Of a stretch of DNA of 10,776 bases, positions 5,559 to 10,776 are shown in pieces. The translations under genes and the position numbers were made by a program. Where the stretch lies: assembly GCA_041306005.1 (NCBI GenBank), contig JBFYKJ010000046.1:1-10776 (forward strand), given 5' to 3'. Every line of letters begins with the position of its first letter. Position 1 is the first letter of the stretch. The stretch is from JBFYKJ01 sp041306005 (GTDB taxonomy: Archaea; Altiarchaeota; Altiarchaeia; JAFGQM01). Below the pieces are notes generated by a model that was not told where the DNA came from, did no database searches, and saw only the letters and a list, made by a program, of their open reading frames with translations.

Positions 5559-7577
5559 TCACACGAACCCCGACCTGTCTAGCATCCAGGCGAAGAAGCC
5601 CGCAAGCAGCTTTATCAGCGTGATGAACAGCTTTAGCAGCGCGAACATCACGAGGGCTATGGCCAGCGAGAAAAGCAGTTTCCCGTCCATGCCGCCGACT
5701 TTTGCCCTTAACAGCGGCTTCACGACGTTTTCCTTGAGCCCGTCTTCGTCGGCTTGCGGGCCGTAGGCATCGCGTATGGCGGACTTCGTGACCTTGCTGC
5801 CCCACACGGAGCTCGCGAAGTTGTCTGCGGTGTCGCCGCTTGTGAGTATCTGGGCGAACACCGCGACGCAGACAAAGAGCGCGGCGATTGTCAGCATCTT
5901 GTCCGCGAACTTCCCCCCCTCCTTGAACGGCTTCTTGGCCAAAAGCTCGCTTTCCTCCTTCTTCACGCTTATCGTCGCGAGCCCGGTGCCTAAAAGGGCG
6001 CCGGCCATCAGGAGCATGTACTCAAGGCTTTGGAATATGGCGAGCCCCGGCAGCATGCCGAGGAGCGCAAAGCCCGTCGTGAGGGCAAGCGCCTGGTTTC
6101 TTTCCATGAAGTAGGTGGCGCGCGACAGCATCCCGGCGCCGGCCGACAGGAAGATGACTATCAGGGATATGAGCCCCCCGTTCTCCAGCAAGTAGCCGCC
6201 GATGTCAAGGATCGCCAAGTCCTTGCCGTATCCAAGGCCCATGGCTGACAGCGCCAGCGTCGACATCACCAGGCTGACCGCGAATATTATAAGGTAGGGC
6301 ATGACCTGCATAGGCTCCATCTTCTGCATCCTTACCGCCCCGAACAGCCGCTCGCGGCTTATGGCGGCCCTGCGGGCCCCCTTGCGGCCGGGGACCCCCT
6401 TGACTGCTTCGGGTTCATTGCCCGCCCGCCCCGGCTCCGGGGCTTTGTGCCTCAAGAGCTCGAATATCATTATGGCAATGGCTATCAGGATGGGCATCAT
6501 GAAGTAGCCGGCGAAGATGCCCTCGGCCGTCCTCGTGCAGTCCTCGCATTCGGGCGATTCGCCGCCGTCGCACACTCCATCGCCGCACTGGGTGCAGTCG
6601 GCCGGGCACAGCGTATCATGCAGCGCTATTATCTCGCTGCTGTCGCACACCCCGTCCCCGCACACGGCGCAGTCCTTCGAGCAGGTGGTCTTGTTCTCAA
6701 GGCCCTCGCACTTCCCGTCGCCGCAGGCGGTGCAATCGCGGATGCACGTGACGTTCTCACCCTCGTCGCACACCCCGTCCCCGCATTCCGCGCAATCTTG
6801 GGGGCAGCCCGTCGCGTTCTCGACGCAGTCATCGCACACCCCGTCCCCGCAGACCACGCAGTCCATCGGGCACGTAGTCTGGTGCAGCGATAACAGCTCC
6901 TGCGTGTCGCACACCCCGTCCCCGCAGACCACGCAGTCCTGCGGGCATATGGCCTTGTTCTCATTCAGGTCGCACACCCCATCCCCGCACCGCGCACAGT
7001 CGTCCGGGCAGTTGTTGCGGCTCTCGCCGCTGTCGCAGGAGCCGTCCCCGCAGATAACGCAGTCTTTGGGGCAGGTCAGCTTGTTCTCATTTACGTCGCA
7101 CACCCCATCCCCACACCTCCCGCAGTCGTCCGGGCAGCCGGTGCGGCTCTCGTCCCTGCTGCACATGTCATCCCCGCACCTCGACAGGGCGTTGAAGAAG
7201 ATGTACCTGGCGGAGGTCGCGACGCCGTACTTGCCGCTGTCATCGGGCGTGAACGTCGCAGTCCCGTCGCCCTTGGTGTATATGCTGTACTCCGACGCCA
7301 CCTCGTCGTCGATGAGGTAATACAGCTGTATTATCCTGTCGGATGCGGGCCGGCGGTCGCCGTCCTTGTCGACGTCTATTACCTTTATGGTTATTCTCTG
7401 CCCGACGTATTTCTCCACCGGCAGCATGGTCACCTCGGAATAGTCGGTCGGCAGGGGGGCGCCGGTGTAAGGGCAGGTCTTCCCGGCTACCGTTGCGGGC
7501 AGCACGGAGAGGGCCAAGGCCAGCACAGCCAAAGCCGCCAACGCCCCGAAAGCCCGGATCGCGCCGGATTTTTTCAT
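5559..7577 (-). CDS. Cys-repeat surface protein with ten CGDGxCD repeats and polytopic membrane domain
   Basis: This 672-residue protein begins with a signal peptide (1 to about 31, MKKS then hydrophobic, ending TVAG). A domain of about 100 residues follows, with CP at 35-36, beta-rich and Ig-like in feel. Ten repeats of the form CGDGxCD-x2-E...CPxDC then start at residues 134, 155, 176, 197, 218, 243, 265, 285, 306 and 331 and run to 347 (DNA 6537-7178). Each has at least four Cys, with two residues between repeats. The C-terminal half has membrane segments near 356-374, 425-447, 462-482, 496-516, 517-537, 561-580 and 633-662, separated by a basic loop at about 375-420. The repeats should be outside the cell and disulfide-linked. 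Their acidic GDG and CDxxE residues suggest calcium or another metal, by inference. The next gene upstream is a shorter paralogue. I do not recognise a named family or function. Confidence 0.9.
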   Translation of the reverse strand: MKKSGAIRAFGALAALAVLALALSVLPATVAGKTCPYTGAPLPTDYSEVTMLPVEKYVGQRITIKVIDVDKDGDRRPASDRIIQLYYLIDDEVASEYSIYTKGDGTATFTPDDSGKYGVATSARYIFFNALSRCGDDMCSRDESRTGCPDDCGRCGDGVCDVNENKLTCPKDCVICGDGSCDSGESRNNCPDDCARCGDGVCDLNENKAICPQDCVVCGDGVCDTQELLSLHQTTCPMDCVVCGDGVCDDCVENATGCPQDCAECGDGVCDEGENVTCIRDCTACGDGKCEGLENKTTCSKDCAVCGDGVCDSSEIIALHDTLCPADCTQCGDGVCDGGESPECEDCTRTAEGIFAGYFMMPILIAIAIMIFELLRHKAPEPGRAGNEPEAVKGVPGRKGARRAAISRERLFGAVRMQKMEPMQVMPYLIIFAVSLVMSTLALSAMGLGYGKDLAILDIGGYLLENGGLISLIVIFLSAGAGMLSRATYFMERNQALALTTGFALLGMLPGLAIFQSLEYMLLMAGALLGTGLATISVKKEESELLAKKPFKEGGKFADKMLTIAALFVCVAVFAQILTSGDTADNFASSVWGSKVTKSAIRDAYGPQADEDGLKENVVKPLLRAKVGGMDGKLLFSLAIALVMFALLKLFITLIKLLAGFFAWMLDRSGFV
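6537..7178 (-). repeat. DNA encoding the ten Cys repeats
   Basis: Degenerate tandem units of mostly 63 bases carry near-identical cores for CGDGVCD (GTCGCACACCCCGTCCCC on the plus strand, many times). Two units are longer, with 23-residue repeats starting at residues 218 and 306 that share LL/IIALH-like inserts, and one is shorter. The pattern suggests expansion by unequal recombination, including duplication of multi-repeat blocks. Confidence 0.85.
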
Positions 7578-7633
7578 TTTGCAGATGCCCCTAGTGGATG
7601 ATGCGCAAGCCTCTGATGCGCGGATCCCGACTC

Positions 7634-7660
7634 TTTATGCATGTCTTTATAATGCATGTC
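7634..7660. repeat. Short direct repeat around the promoter of the large Cys-repeat gene
   Basis: ATGCATGTC occurs at 7637-7645 and 7652-7660, each preceded by TTTA, with a 15-base period. A CTTTATAA box (7645-7652), read on the minus strand as TTATAAAG, lies between the two cores. It predicts a start near 7622 and a leader of about 45 bases before the ATG at 7577. A regulator binding one face of the helix is possible but unproven. The gene might also be read from the upstream paralogue. Confidence 0.45.
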
Positions 7661-7686
7661 CCTATCCCTTTCCTATATTGTCTCTC

Positions 7687-8775
7687 TCATCTCTTGGACG
7701 CCTTTCTCATCAATGCGTCGGCTTCGTTCTCGCCGACCCCGAATTCCTTGAGCTTCGTCCTTATCCGGTTCTCGGAGACGCCCGTGTCCATAAGCTCCCG
7801 GATTATCCCCGTGACTTCGAGATCCTCGGGCTTCTGTTTTGCCCGTTTCTCTTCAGCATTGCCTTTGGCTTCCTTGCCCTTGTGCTCTTTCGGCTCCTTG
7901 CGTTTCTCTTTGCCCCCAGGTTTGCCGCCCGCCCCCCCGCGCCTCTTCAGTTTCCCGACGGCTTCGCCGAGCCGCCATGTTATGTCTTCCTTGTACTCCA
8001 GCAGCAGGATGGCAAGTATTATCACCGCGAGCACCCACCAGTATTCCTTCAGGTAGTCGGTGCCGGGCCCCGGAGGGGGCTTCTCCTCGCCGCAGTCGGC
8101 GGTGCACGTCGCGCTCGTCTCGCCGTGCGCGGTGTCGCATAGCTTGTCGCCGCACTTGATGCAATCCGCCGCGCAGGAGCAGCCGCTTGGCCAGTATTCG
8201 CCCTCGTCGCACACGCCGTCCCCACATCTCACGCAGTCGTCCGGGCAGTTCTCCTTGTCCTCCAGCCCCTCGCACTTTGTGTCGCCGCAGACCGTGCAGT
8301 CGTCCGGGCAGTTGGCCTGGGTCTCTAGCTTGTCAGTCTCGCACACGCCGTTGCCGCAGACCGCGCCGAGCTGCGTGGGCTGGTCATAGAGCATCTTCGT
8401 CTCGAATGTTATTGCTTTCCCCCCCGTCTCTATCATGTATTTGCCGAGCTTTGCCGGCGTGTATTTGTATTCCCCGCTTCCGCCCGTCGTACCGCTGGCG
8501 ACCAGGGTCTTTCGCGTACCTTCATAGAAGTACACCTTGACCCCGCTGCCGCTCATAGGCTTCTCGGTGCCCTCCTGCCTGTTGACCCTCACTAATTTGA
8601 CGGTTATCTCCTTGTTGACAAGCTTGTAGCCGTTGGGCAGTATCTCGACGCGGGTGTAAGGCCCTATGTTCGGGTCGTTGGCAGGGCAGACGGACGATGC
8701 CAGCGCCAGCGGGACTAACAACAGCGCGGCTATAGCGGCTATCGCAGCTATCCTTGGGCGAGCCGTCAGGTCCAT
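7687..8775 (-). CDS. Cys-repeat surface protein with four repeats, one membrane helix and Lys-rich tail
   Basis: I start this gene at the ATG at 8775, giving 362 residues, although the frame is open for 61 more codons upstream. This start opens a clear signal peptide (1 to about 27), and an ideally placed TATA box lies 27 bases before it. The N-terminal domain (28-138) resembles that of the downstream gene: CP, a V..ILP motif, ITVKL, then GSGEYKYTPAKLGKY against GDGTATFTPDDSGKY. Four Cys repeats follow, starting at 140, 163, 184 and 208, the third with two extra Cys. A Pro/Gly linker leads to one membrane helix (about 244-260). The inner tail is very Lys-rich (about 275-315) and ends in a probable helical domain (318-362). 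It lies 109 bases upstream of the larger paralogue on the same strand, so the two may be co-regulated. Function unknown. Confidence 0.88.
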   Translation of the reverse strand: MDLTARPRIAAIAAIAALLLVPLALASSVCPANDPNIGPYTRVEILPNGYKLVNKEITVKLVRVNRQEGTEKPMSGSGVKVYFYEGTRKTLVASGTTGGSGEYKYTPAKLGKYMIETGGKAITFETKMLYDQPTQLGAVCGNGVCETDKLETQANCPDDCTVCGDTKCEGLEDKENCPDDCVRCGDGVCDEGEYWPSGCSCAADCIKCGDKLCDTAHGETSATCTADCGEEKPPPGPGTDYLKEYWWVLAVIILAILLLEYKEDITWRLGEAVGKLKRRGGAGGKPGGKEKRKEPKEHKGKEAKGNAEEKRAKQKPEDLEVTGIIRELMDTGVSENRIRTKLKEFGVGENEADALMRKASKR

Positions 8776-8797
8776 GTCTAGAATATTAAATAAGGCG

Positions 8798-8807
8798 GAA
8801 TATAAAG
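8798..8807 (-). promoter_or_regulatory. TATA box of the four-repeat protein gene
   Basis: On the minus strand this reads CTTTATATTC, centred 27-28 bases before the ATG at 8775. The spacing is right for a leaderless archaeal transcript and argues for 8775 over any upstream in-frame start. Confidence 0.65.
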
Positions 8808-8811
8808 CGCA

Positions 8812-8830
8812 GGGCCCGCAAGGCGGGCCC
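8812..8830. terminator. Perfect 8-bp GC hairpin between trpB and the Cys-repeat gene
   Basis: GGGCCCGC (8812-8819), loop AAG and GCGGGCCC (8823-8830) pair exactly. It lies 88 bases past the trpB-like stop and directly upstream of the TATA box of the next gene. It may end or stabilise the trpB transcript, or be an operator next to the promoter. No long T-tract follows it on the minus strand. Confidence 0.45.
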
Positions 8831-8839
8831 CGCATCGAC

Positions 8840-8914
8840 ACCGCAAACCGGGAACGGAAAACCGCAGGCCGCAAACCCCGGAACGGCTGAAAACCGAAGA
8901 CCGGAAACTGAAGG
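8840..8914. repeat. Degenerate purine-rich repeats after trpB
   Basis: CCGCAAACC occurs at 8841-8849 and 8869-8877, and GGAACGG at 8851-8857 and 8880-8886. A third, weaker unit (CCGAAGACCGGAAACTG) follows at 8894-8910. The period is about 28 bases. The region is non-coding; the open frame through it is a compositional effect of the repeats. Confidence 0.55.
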
Positions 8915-8918
8915 CCGC

Positions 8919-10295
8919 TTAGCCCCCCAGGCAGAGCCCGCTCGTGTCGGGGAGGCACTTTAGCGCCTTCTCGATCTCCTCCTTCGGGTGCTCGTGGTCC
9001 TTGAGATTGCCCTCGAAGTAGGACTGGTAGGCGCCCAAATCCAGGTTCCCGTGGCCTGAGCAGTTGAAGATTATGGCCTTCTCTTTCTTCTCCTTCTTGG
9101 CCTTCAGCGCCTCGTCGATGACCACTTTGATCGCGTGCGACGTCTCGGGCGCGACTATGAGGCCCTCAGTCCTTGCGAAGTCCACCGCCGCCTTGAAGCA
9201 GCCGAGTTGTTGTTCCGCCCTGGCCTCTATTATCTTCTGGTTCGCGAGAGCGCTGACAAGCGGCGCCATGCCGTGGTACCTCAGCCCGCCCGCGTGTATG
9301 GACGGCGGGATGAACCCGTGGCCGAGGGTGTACATCTTCACGAGCGGCGTCAGCTTGGCAGTGTCCCCGAAGTCGTAGGCGTAAGGCCCCTTTGTCATCG
9401 TCGGGCAGGACGCCGGCTCCACGCCTATGAACTGGATGTCCTTTTTGTCCCTCAGCTTGTCCCTCACAAAGGGGAAGGCCAGGCCCGCGAAGTTCGACCC
9501 CCCGCCGACGCAGCCTATGACGATGTCGGGGTCCTCCACACCGGCCATCTTCAGCTGCTCTTTGGCTTCTTGCCCGATAATCGTTTGATGCAGGAGCACG
9601 TGGTTCAGGACGGAGCCGAGCGCGTAGTGCGTGTCTTCCCTCTTTGCCGCGTCCTCGACGGCCTCGCTTATCGCGATGCCGAGAGAGCCCGGGCAGTTCG
9701 GGTCTTCTGCGAGTATCTTCCTGCCGGTTTCGGTGTCCTTGCTCGGCGAGGCGACGCAGTCCGCGCCCCAGGTGTTCATCATTATGCGCCTGTAGGGCTT
9801 TTGCTCGTAGCTGCACTTGACCATGTAGACCTTGCACTGAAGGTCGAACATCTTGCATGCAAAAGCTAACGACGAGCCCCATTGCCCGGCGCCGGTTTCC
9901 GTTGAAAGGCGGGTGATGCCCTCCTTCATGTTATAATATGCCTGCGCGATTGCGGTGTTCGGCTTGTGGCTGCCCGGCGGGCTGACGCCCTCATACTTGT
10001 AGAATATCTTCGCTGGGGTCCCTAGCGCCTTTTCCAGCCTTCTTGCCCTGTAAAGCGGCGACGGCCTCCATATCCTGTAGATGTCCCTGACCTCGTCGGG
10101 TATCCTTATCTCCCTCTCGGTGCTGACCTCCTGCTTTATCAGCTCCATCGGGAAGAGCGGGGCGAGGTCCGCAGGGCCCAGCGGCTTCATGGTCCCCGGG
10201 TTAAGCGGAGGGTCAAGCGGCTTTGGCAAATCGGCCGCCACGTTATACCAGCTCTTAGGGATATCGTTCTCGTCCAGGATGTATTTCGTTTCCAT
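8919..10295 (-). CDS. trpB2: TrpB2-type tryptophan synthase beta-like PLP enzyme
   Basis: This is a 458-residue PLP enzyme of the TrpB2 group, which joins indole to serine (or phosphoserine in some archaea) to make tryptophan. The start at 10295 gives [18 protein letters not shown], the normal TrpB2 N-terminus, and has a G5 element four bases upstream; the frame is open for 47 more codons. Family features are [13 protein letters not shown], the PLP lysine in GSHKPNTA (Lys111), TETGAGQWG (132-140, with the catalytic Glu133 and the Trp typical of TrpB2 where TrpB1 has His), and the phosphate loop GGGSN (264-268). The C-terminal NCSGHGNLD is also present. Length fits TrpB2 and exceeds TrpB1. No trpA or other trp gene is nearby, so it may act alone as an indole-salvage enzyme. 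Regulation is unclear; several AT boxes lie at 10380-10418. Confidence 0.93.
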   Translation of the reverse strand: METKYILDENDIPKSWYNVAADLPKPLDPPLNPGTMKPLGPADLAPLFPMELIKQEVSTEREIRIPDEVRDIYRIWRPSPLYRARRLEKALGTPAKIFYKYEGVSPPGSHKPNTAIAQAYYNMKEGITRLSTETGAGQWGSSLAFACKMFDLQCKVYMVKCSYEQKPYRRIMMNTWGADCVASPSKDTETGRKILAEDPNCPGSLGIAISEAVEDAAKREDTHYALGSVLNHVLLHQTIIGQEAKEQLKMAGVEDPDIVIGCVGGGSNFAGLAFPFVRDKLRDKKDIQFIGVEPASCPTMTKGPYAYDFGDTAKLTPLVKMYTLGHGFIPPSIHAGGLRYHGMAPLVSALANQKIIEARAEQQLGCFKAAVDFARTEGLIVAPETSHAIKVVIDEALKAKKEKKEKAIIFNCSGHGNLDLGAYQSYFEGNLKDHEHPKEEIEKALKCLPDTSGLCLGG

Positions 10296-10299
10296 ATTG

Positions 10300-10304
10300 C
10301 CCCC
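10300..10304 (-). promoter_or_regulatory. Shine-Dalgarno-like G5 before trpB2
   Basis: On the minus strand GGGGG stands four bases before the ATG at 10295, in the context TTGGGGGCAATATGGA. It matches the guaA start region in 15 of 16 bases with identical spacing. It favours this start over Met codons at 10328 and 10436. Confidence 0.5.
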
Positions 10305-10410
10305 AACAGGCCCAGCCGCGGGCTGCATCCGGCGCGGTTGCAAGAACTGCAGACCGGAGCGCTTGCCCGACCTCGGGCCAATAATATCGGCAAAAATTAC
10401 GGGAGGGGGG

Positions 10411-10467
10411 TTAAAAGGCTTTCCCGTGGATTGCAAACGGCCTTTCGCGGGCCGTTTAAAAGGCTTT
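10411..10467. repeat. 12-bp direct repeats flanking an inverted repeat in the trpB2 divergent spacer
   Basis: TTAAAAGGCTTT occurs at 10411-10422 and 10456-10467. Between them AAACGGCC (10435-10442) and GGCCGTTT (10450-10457) form a perfect 8-bp inverted repeat with a seven-base loop. The set sits between the divergent starts of trpB2 and the 64-residue gene, and could be a regulator site; it overlaps AT boxes usable as TATA elements. Confidence 0.5.
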
Positions 10468-10468
10468 T

Positions 10469-10475
10469 TTTAAAA
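10469..10475 (+). promoter_or_regulatory. TATA box of the 64-residue gene
   Basis: TTTAAAA lies 20-26 bases before the ATG at 10495, inside a longer T7A4 stretch. The spacing is acceptable for a leaderless transcript. No Shine-Dalgarno-like sequence is seen. Confidence 0.45.
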
Positions 10476-10494
10476 CTGGGCGCATTAAGTCAGC

Positions 10495-10689
10495 ATGGAT
10501 AAAGTCCATGTCCGAATCGCGTTAGCCCTGATAATAATAGTGGCGGTTATCGTGGCAGGTTTGATGATACTCGCATTCATCCCGGCAAAGCCGCCAGCCC
10601 CGCAATGGTCGCCGGCCGCACTCGGCCCGGCGCCGACGCCGAACTGGAGCTCACCCAACGTACTGCCGCCCTCCCCTTGGGACTATTAA
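10495..10689 (+). CDS. Small single-helix membrane protein with Pro-rich tail, unknown function
   Basis: This 64-residue hypothetical protein has a short basic N-terminus (MDKVHVR), one hydrophobic helix (about 8-29) and a tail rich in Pro, Ala, Trp and Ser (31-64, ending SPWDY). The charge pattern suggests either an uncleaved anchor with the tail outside or a signal-like leader. I recognise no family. The evidence that it is real is the TATA-like box at the right distance, the coherent membrane topology and the absence of any overlapping gene. Short Pro-rich frames arise easily in GC-rich DNA, so confidence is moderate. It is divergent from trpB2 across 199 bases, and is the last gene before the contig end. 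Confidence 0.6.
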   Translation: MDKVHVRIALALIIIVAVIVAGLMILAFIPAKPPAPQWSPAALGPAPTPNWSSPNVLPPSPWDY

Positions 10690-10745
10690 TCCACCGTTGG
10701 ACGGAATAGGGGAAGTGGGGGGGGTCTAAGGCGGTCTTCGGCACG

Positions 10746-10764
10746 CGGTTCGCGCAGCGAACCG
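10746..10764. repeat. Perfect 8-bp hairpin near the contig end
   Basis: CGGTTCGC (10746-10753), loop GCA and GCGAACCG (10757-10764) pair exactly, two bases before the adapter-like end. It could be the terminator of the 64-residue gene, or a foldback made during library preparation. No T-tract follows. Confidence 0.5.
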
Positions 10765-10766
10765 GT

Positions 10767-10776
10767 AGATCGGAAG
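10767..10776 (+). other. Residual Illumina adapter sequence at the contig end
   Basis: The last ten bases, AGATCGGAAG, are identical to the first ten of the standard TruSeq adapter (AGATCGGAAGAGC). At the very end of a sequence this is best explained as untrimmed adapter and should not be treated as genomic. Confidence 0.85.

Noticed and set aside
5472..5560. Possible read-through extension of ribL into the tandem repeat
   Set aside because: The TGA stop is followed by a repeat unit of 25 bases, not a multiple of three. The protein already ends at the normal length for RibL.
6517..7320. 267-codon plus-strand frame with repeating SHTPSPH-like units
   Set aside because: It is the antisense shadow of the Cys-repeat array. 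The repetition comes from the CGDGVCD codons, and the minus strand has signal peptide, membrane helices and conserved repeats.
8776..8958. N-terminal extension of the four-repeat protein (61 codons)
   Set aside because: It covers the TATA box, a hairpin and degenerate repeats, overlaps the end of trpB2 and lacks protein-like character. The ATG at 8775 opens a clean signal peptide.
10296..10436. N-terminal extension of TrpB2 (47 codons)
   Set aside because: TrpB2 proteins normally begin at the [13 protein letters not shown] segment, and the G5 element supports 10295.
10707..10766. Possible tRNA-Leu-like sequence near the contig end
   Set aside because: The GC-rich segment gives only one simple hairpin, and no cloverleaf or T-loop can be fitted.

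Overview
The window looks like a contig end from a GC-rich archaeon. The evidence is heavy use of AGG for Arg and ATA for Ile, a GMP synthase encoded as a separate ATP-pyrophosphatase subunit, an archaeal-type RibL FAD synthase, ThiL and a TrpB2-type enzyme, AT boxes about 26 bases before several start codons (leaderless-style promoters), and T-tract terminators. The two cysteine-rich membrane proteins recall proteins common in DPANN lineages, but the phylum cannot be fixed from this window.

Layout. At 1-1974 (minus) is a membrane-anchored beta-propeller surface protein whose C-terminus is cut by the window edge. A 268-base divergent spacer (1975-2242) holds duplicated T-tract repeats and a recurring TATGCC motif. 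Next come acylphosphatase (2243-2533, plus) with a clear terminator, GMP synthase subunit B (2657-3598, plus) and a small three-helix membrane protein (3663-3941, plus). This last gene converges on thiL (3962-4978, minus), which is divergent from ribL (5061-5474, plus) across an 82-base spacer with a perfect inverted repeat. After ribL lie a 25-bp tandem duplication and a strong hairpin between convergent genes. Two paralogous minus-strand genes follow: a 672-residue protein with ten CGDGxCD-type cysteine repeats and a polytopic C-terminus (5559-7577), and upstream of it a 362-residue version with four repeats, one helix and a Lys-rich tail (7687-8775). Then come a TrpB2-like enzyme (8919-10295, minus) and a divergent 64-residue single-helix protein (10495-10689, plus). 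The last ten bases match the start of the Illumina TruSeq adapter.

How the genes fit together. The cytosolic genes are scattered housekeeping and cofactor metabolism: GMP synthesis, thiamine diphosphate, FAD and tryptophan or a related amino acid. The surface genes are the accessory part. The two Cys-repeat proteins share the same order of N-terminal domain, repeats and membrane segment, and they lie in tandem. They are the best candidate here for an undescribed system, probably a cell-envelope pair, although no biochemical role can be read from the sequence.
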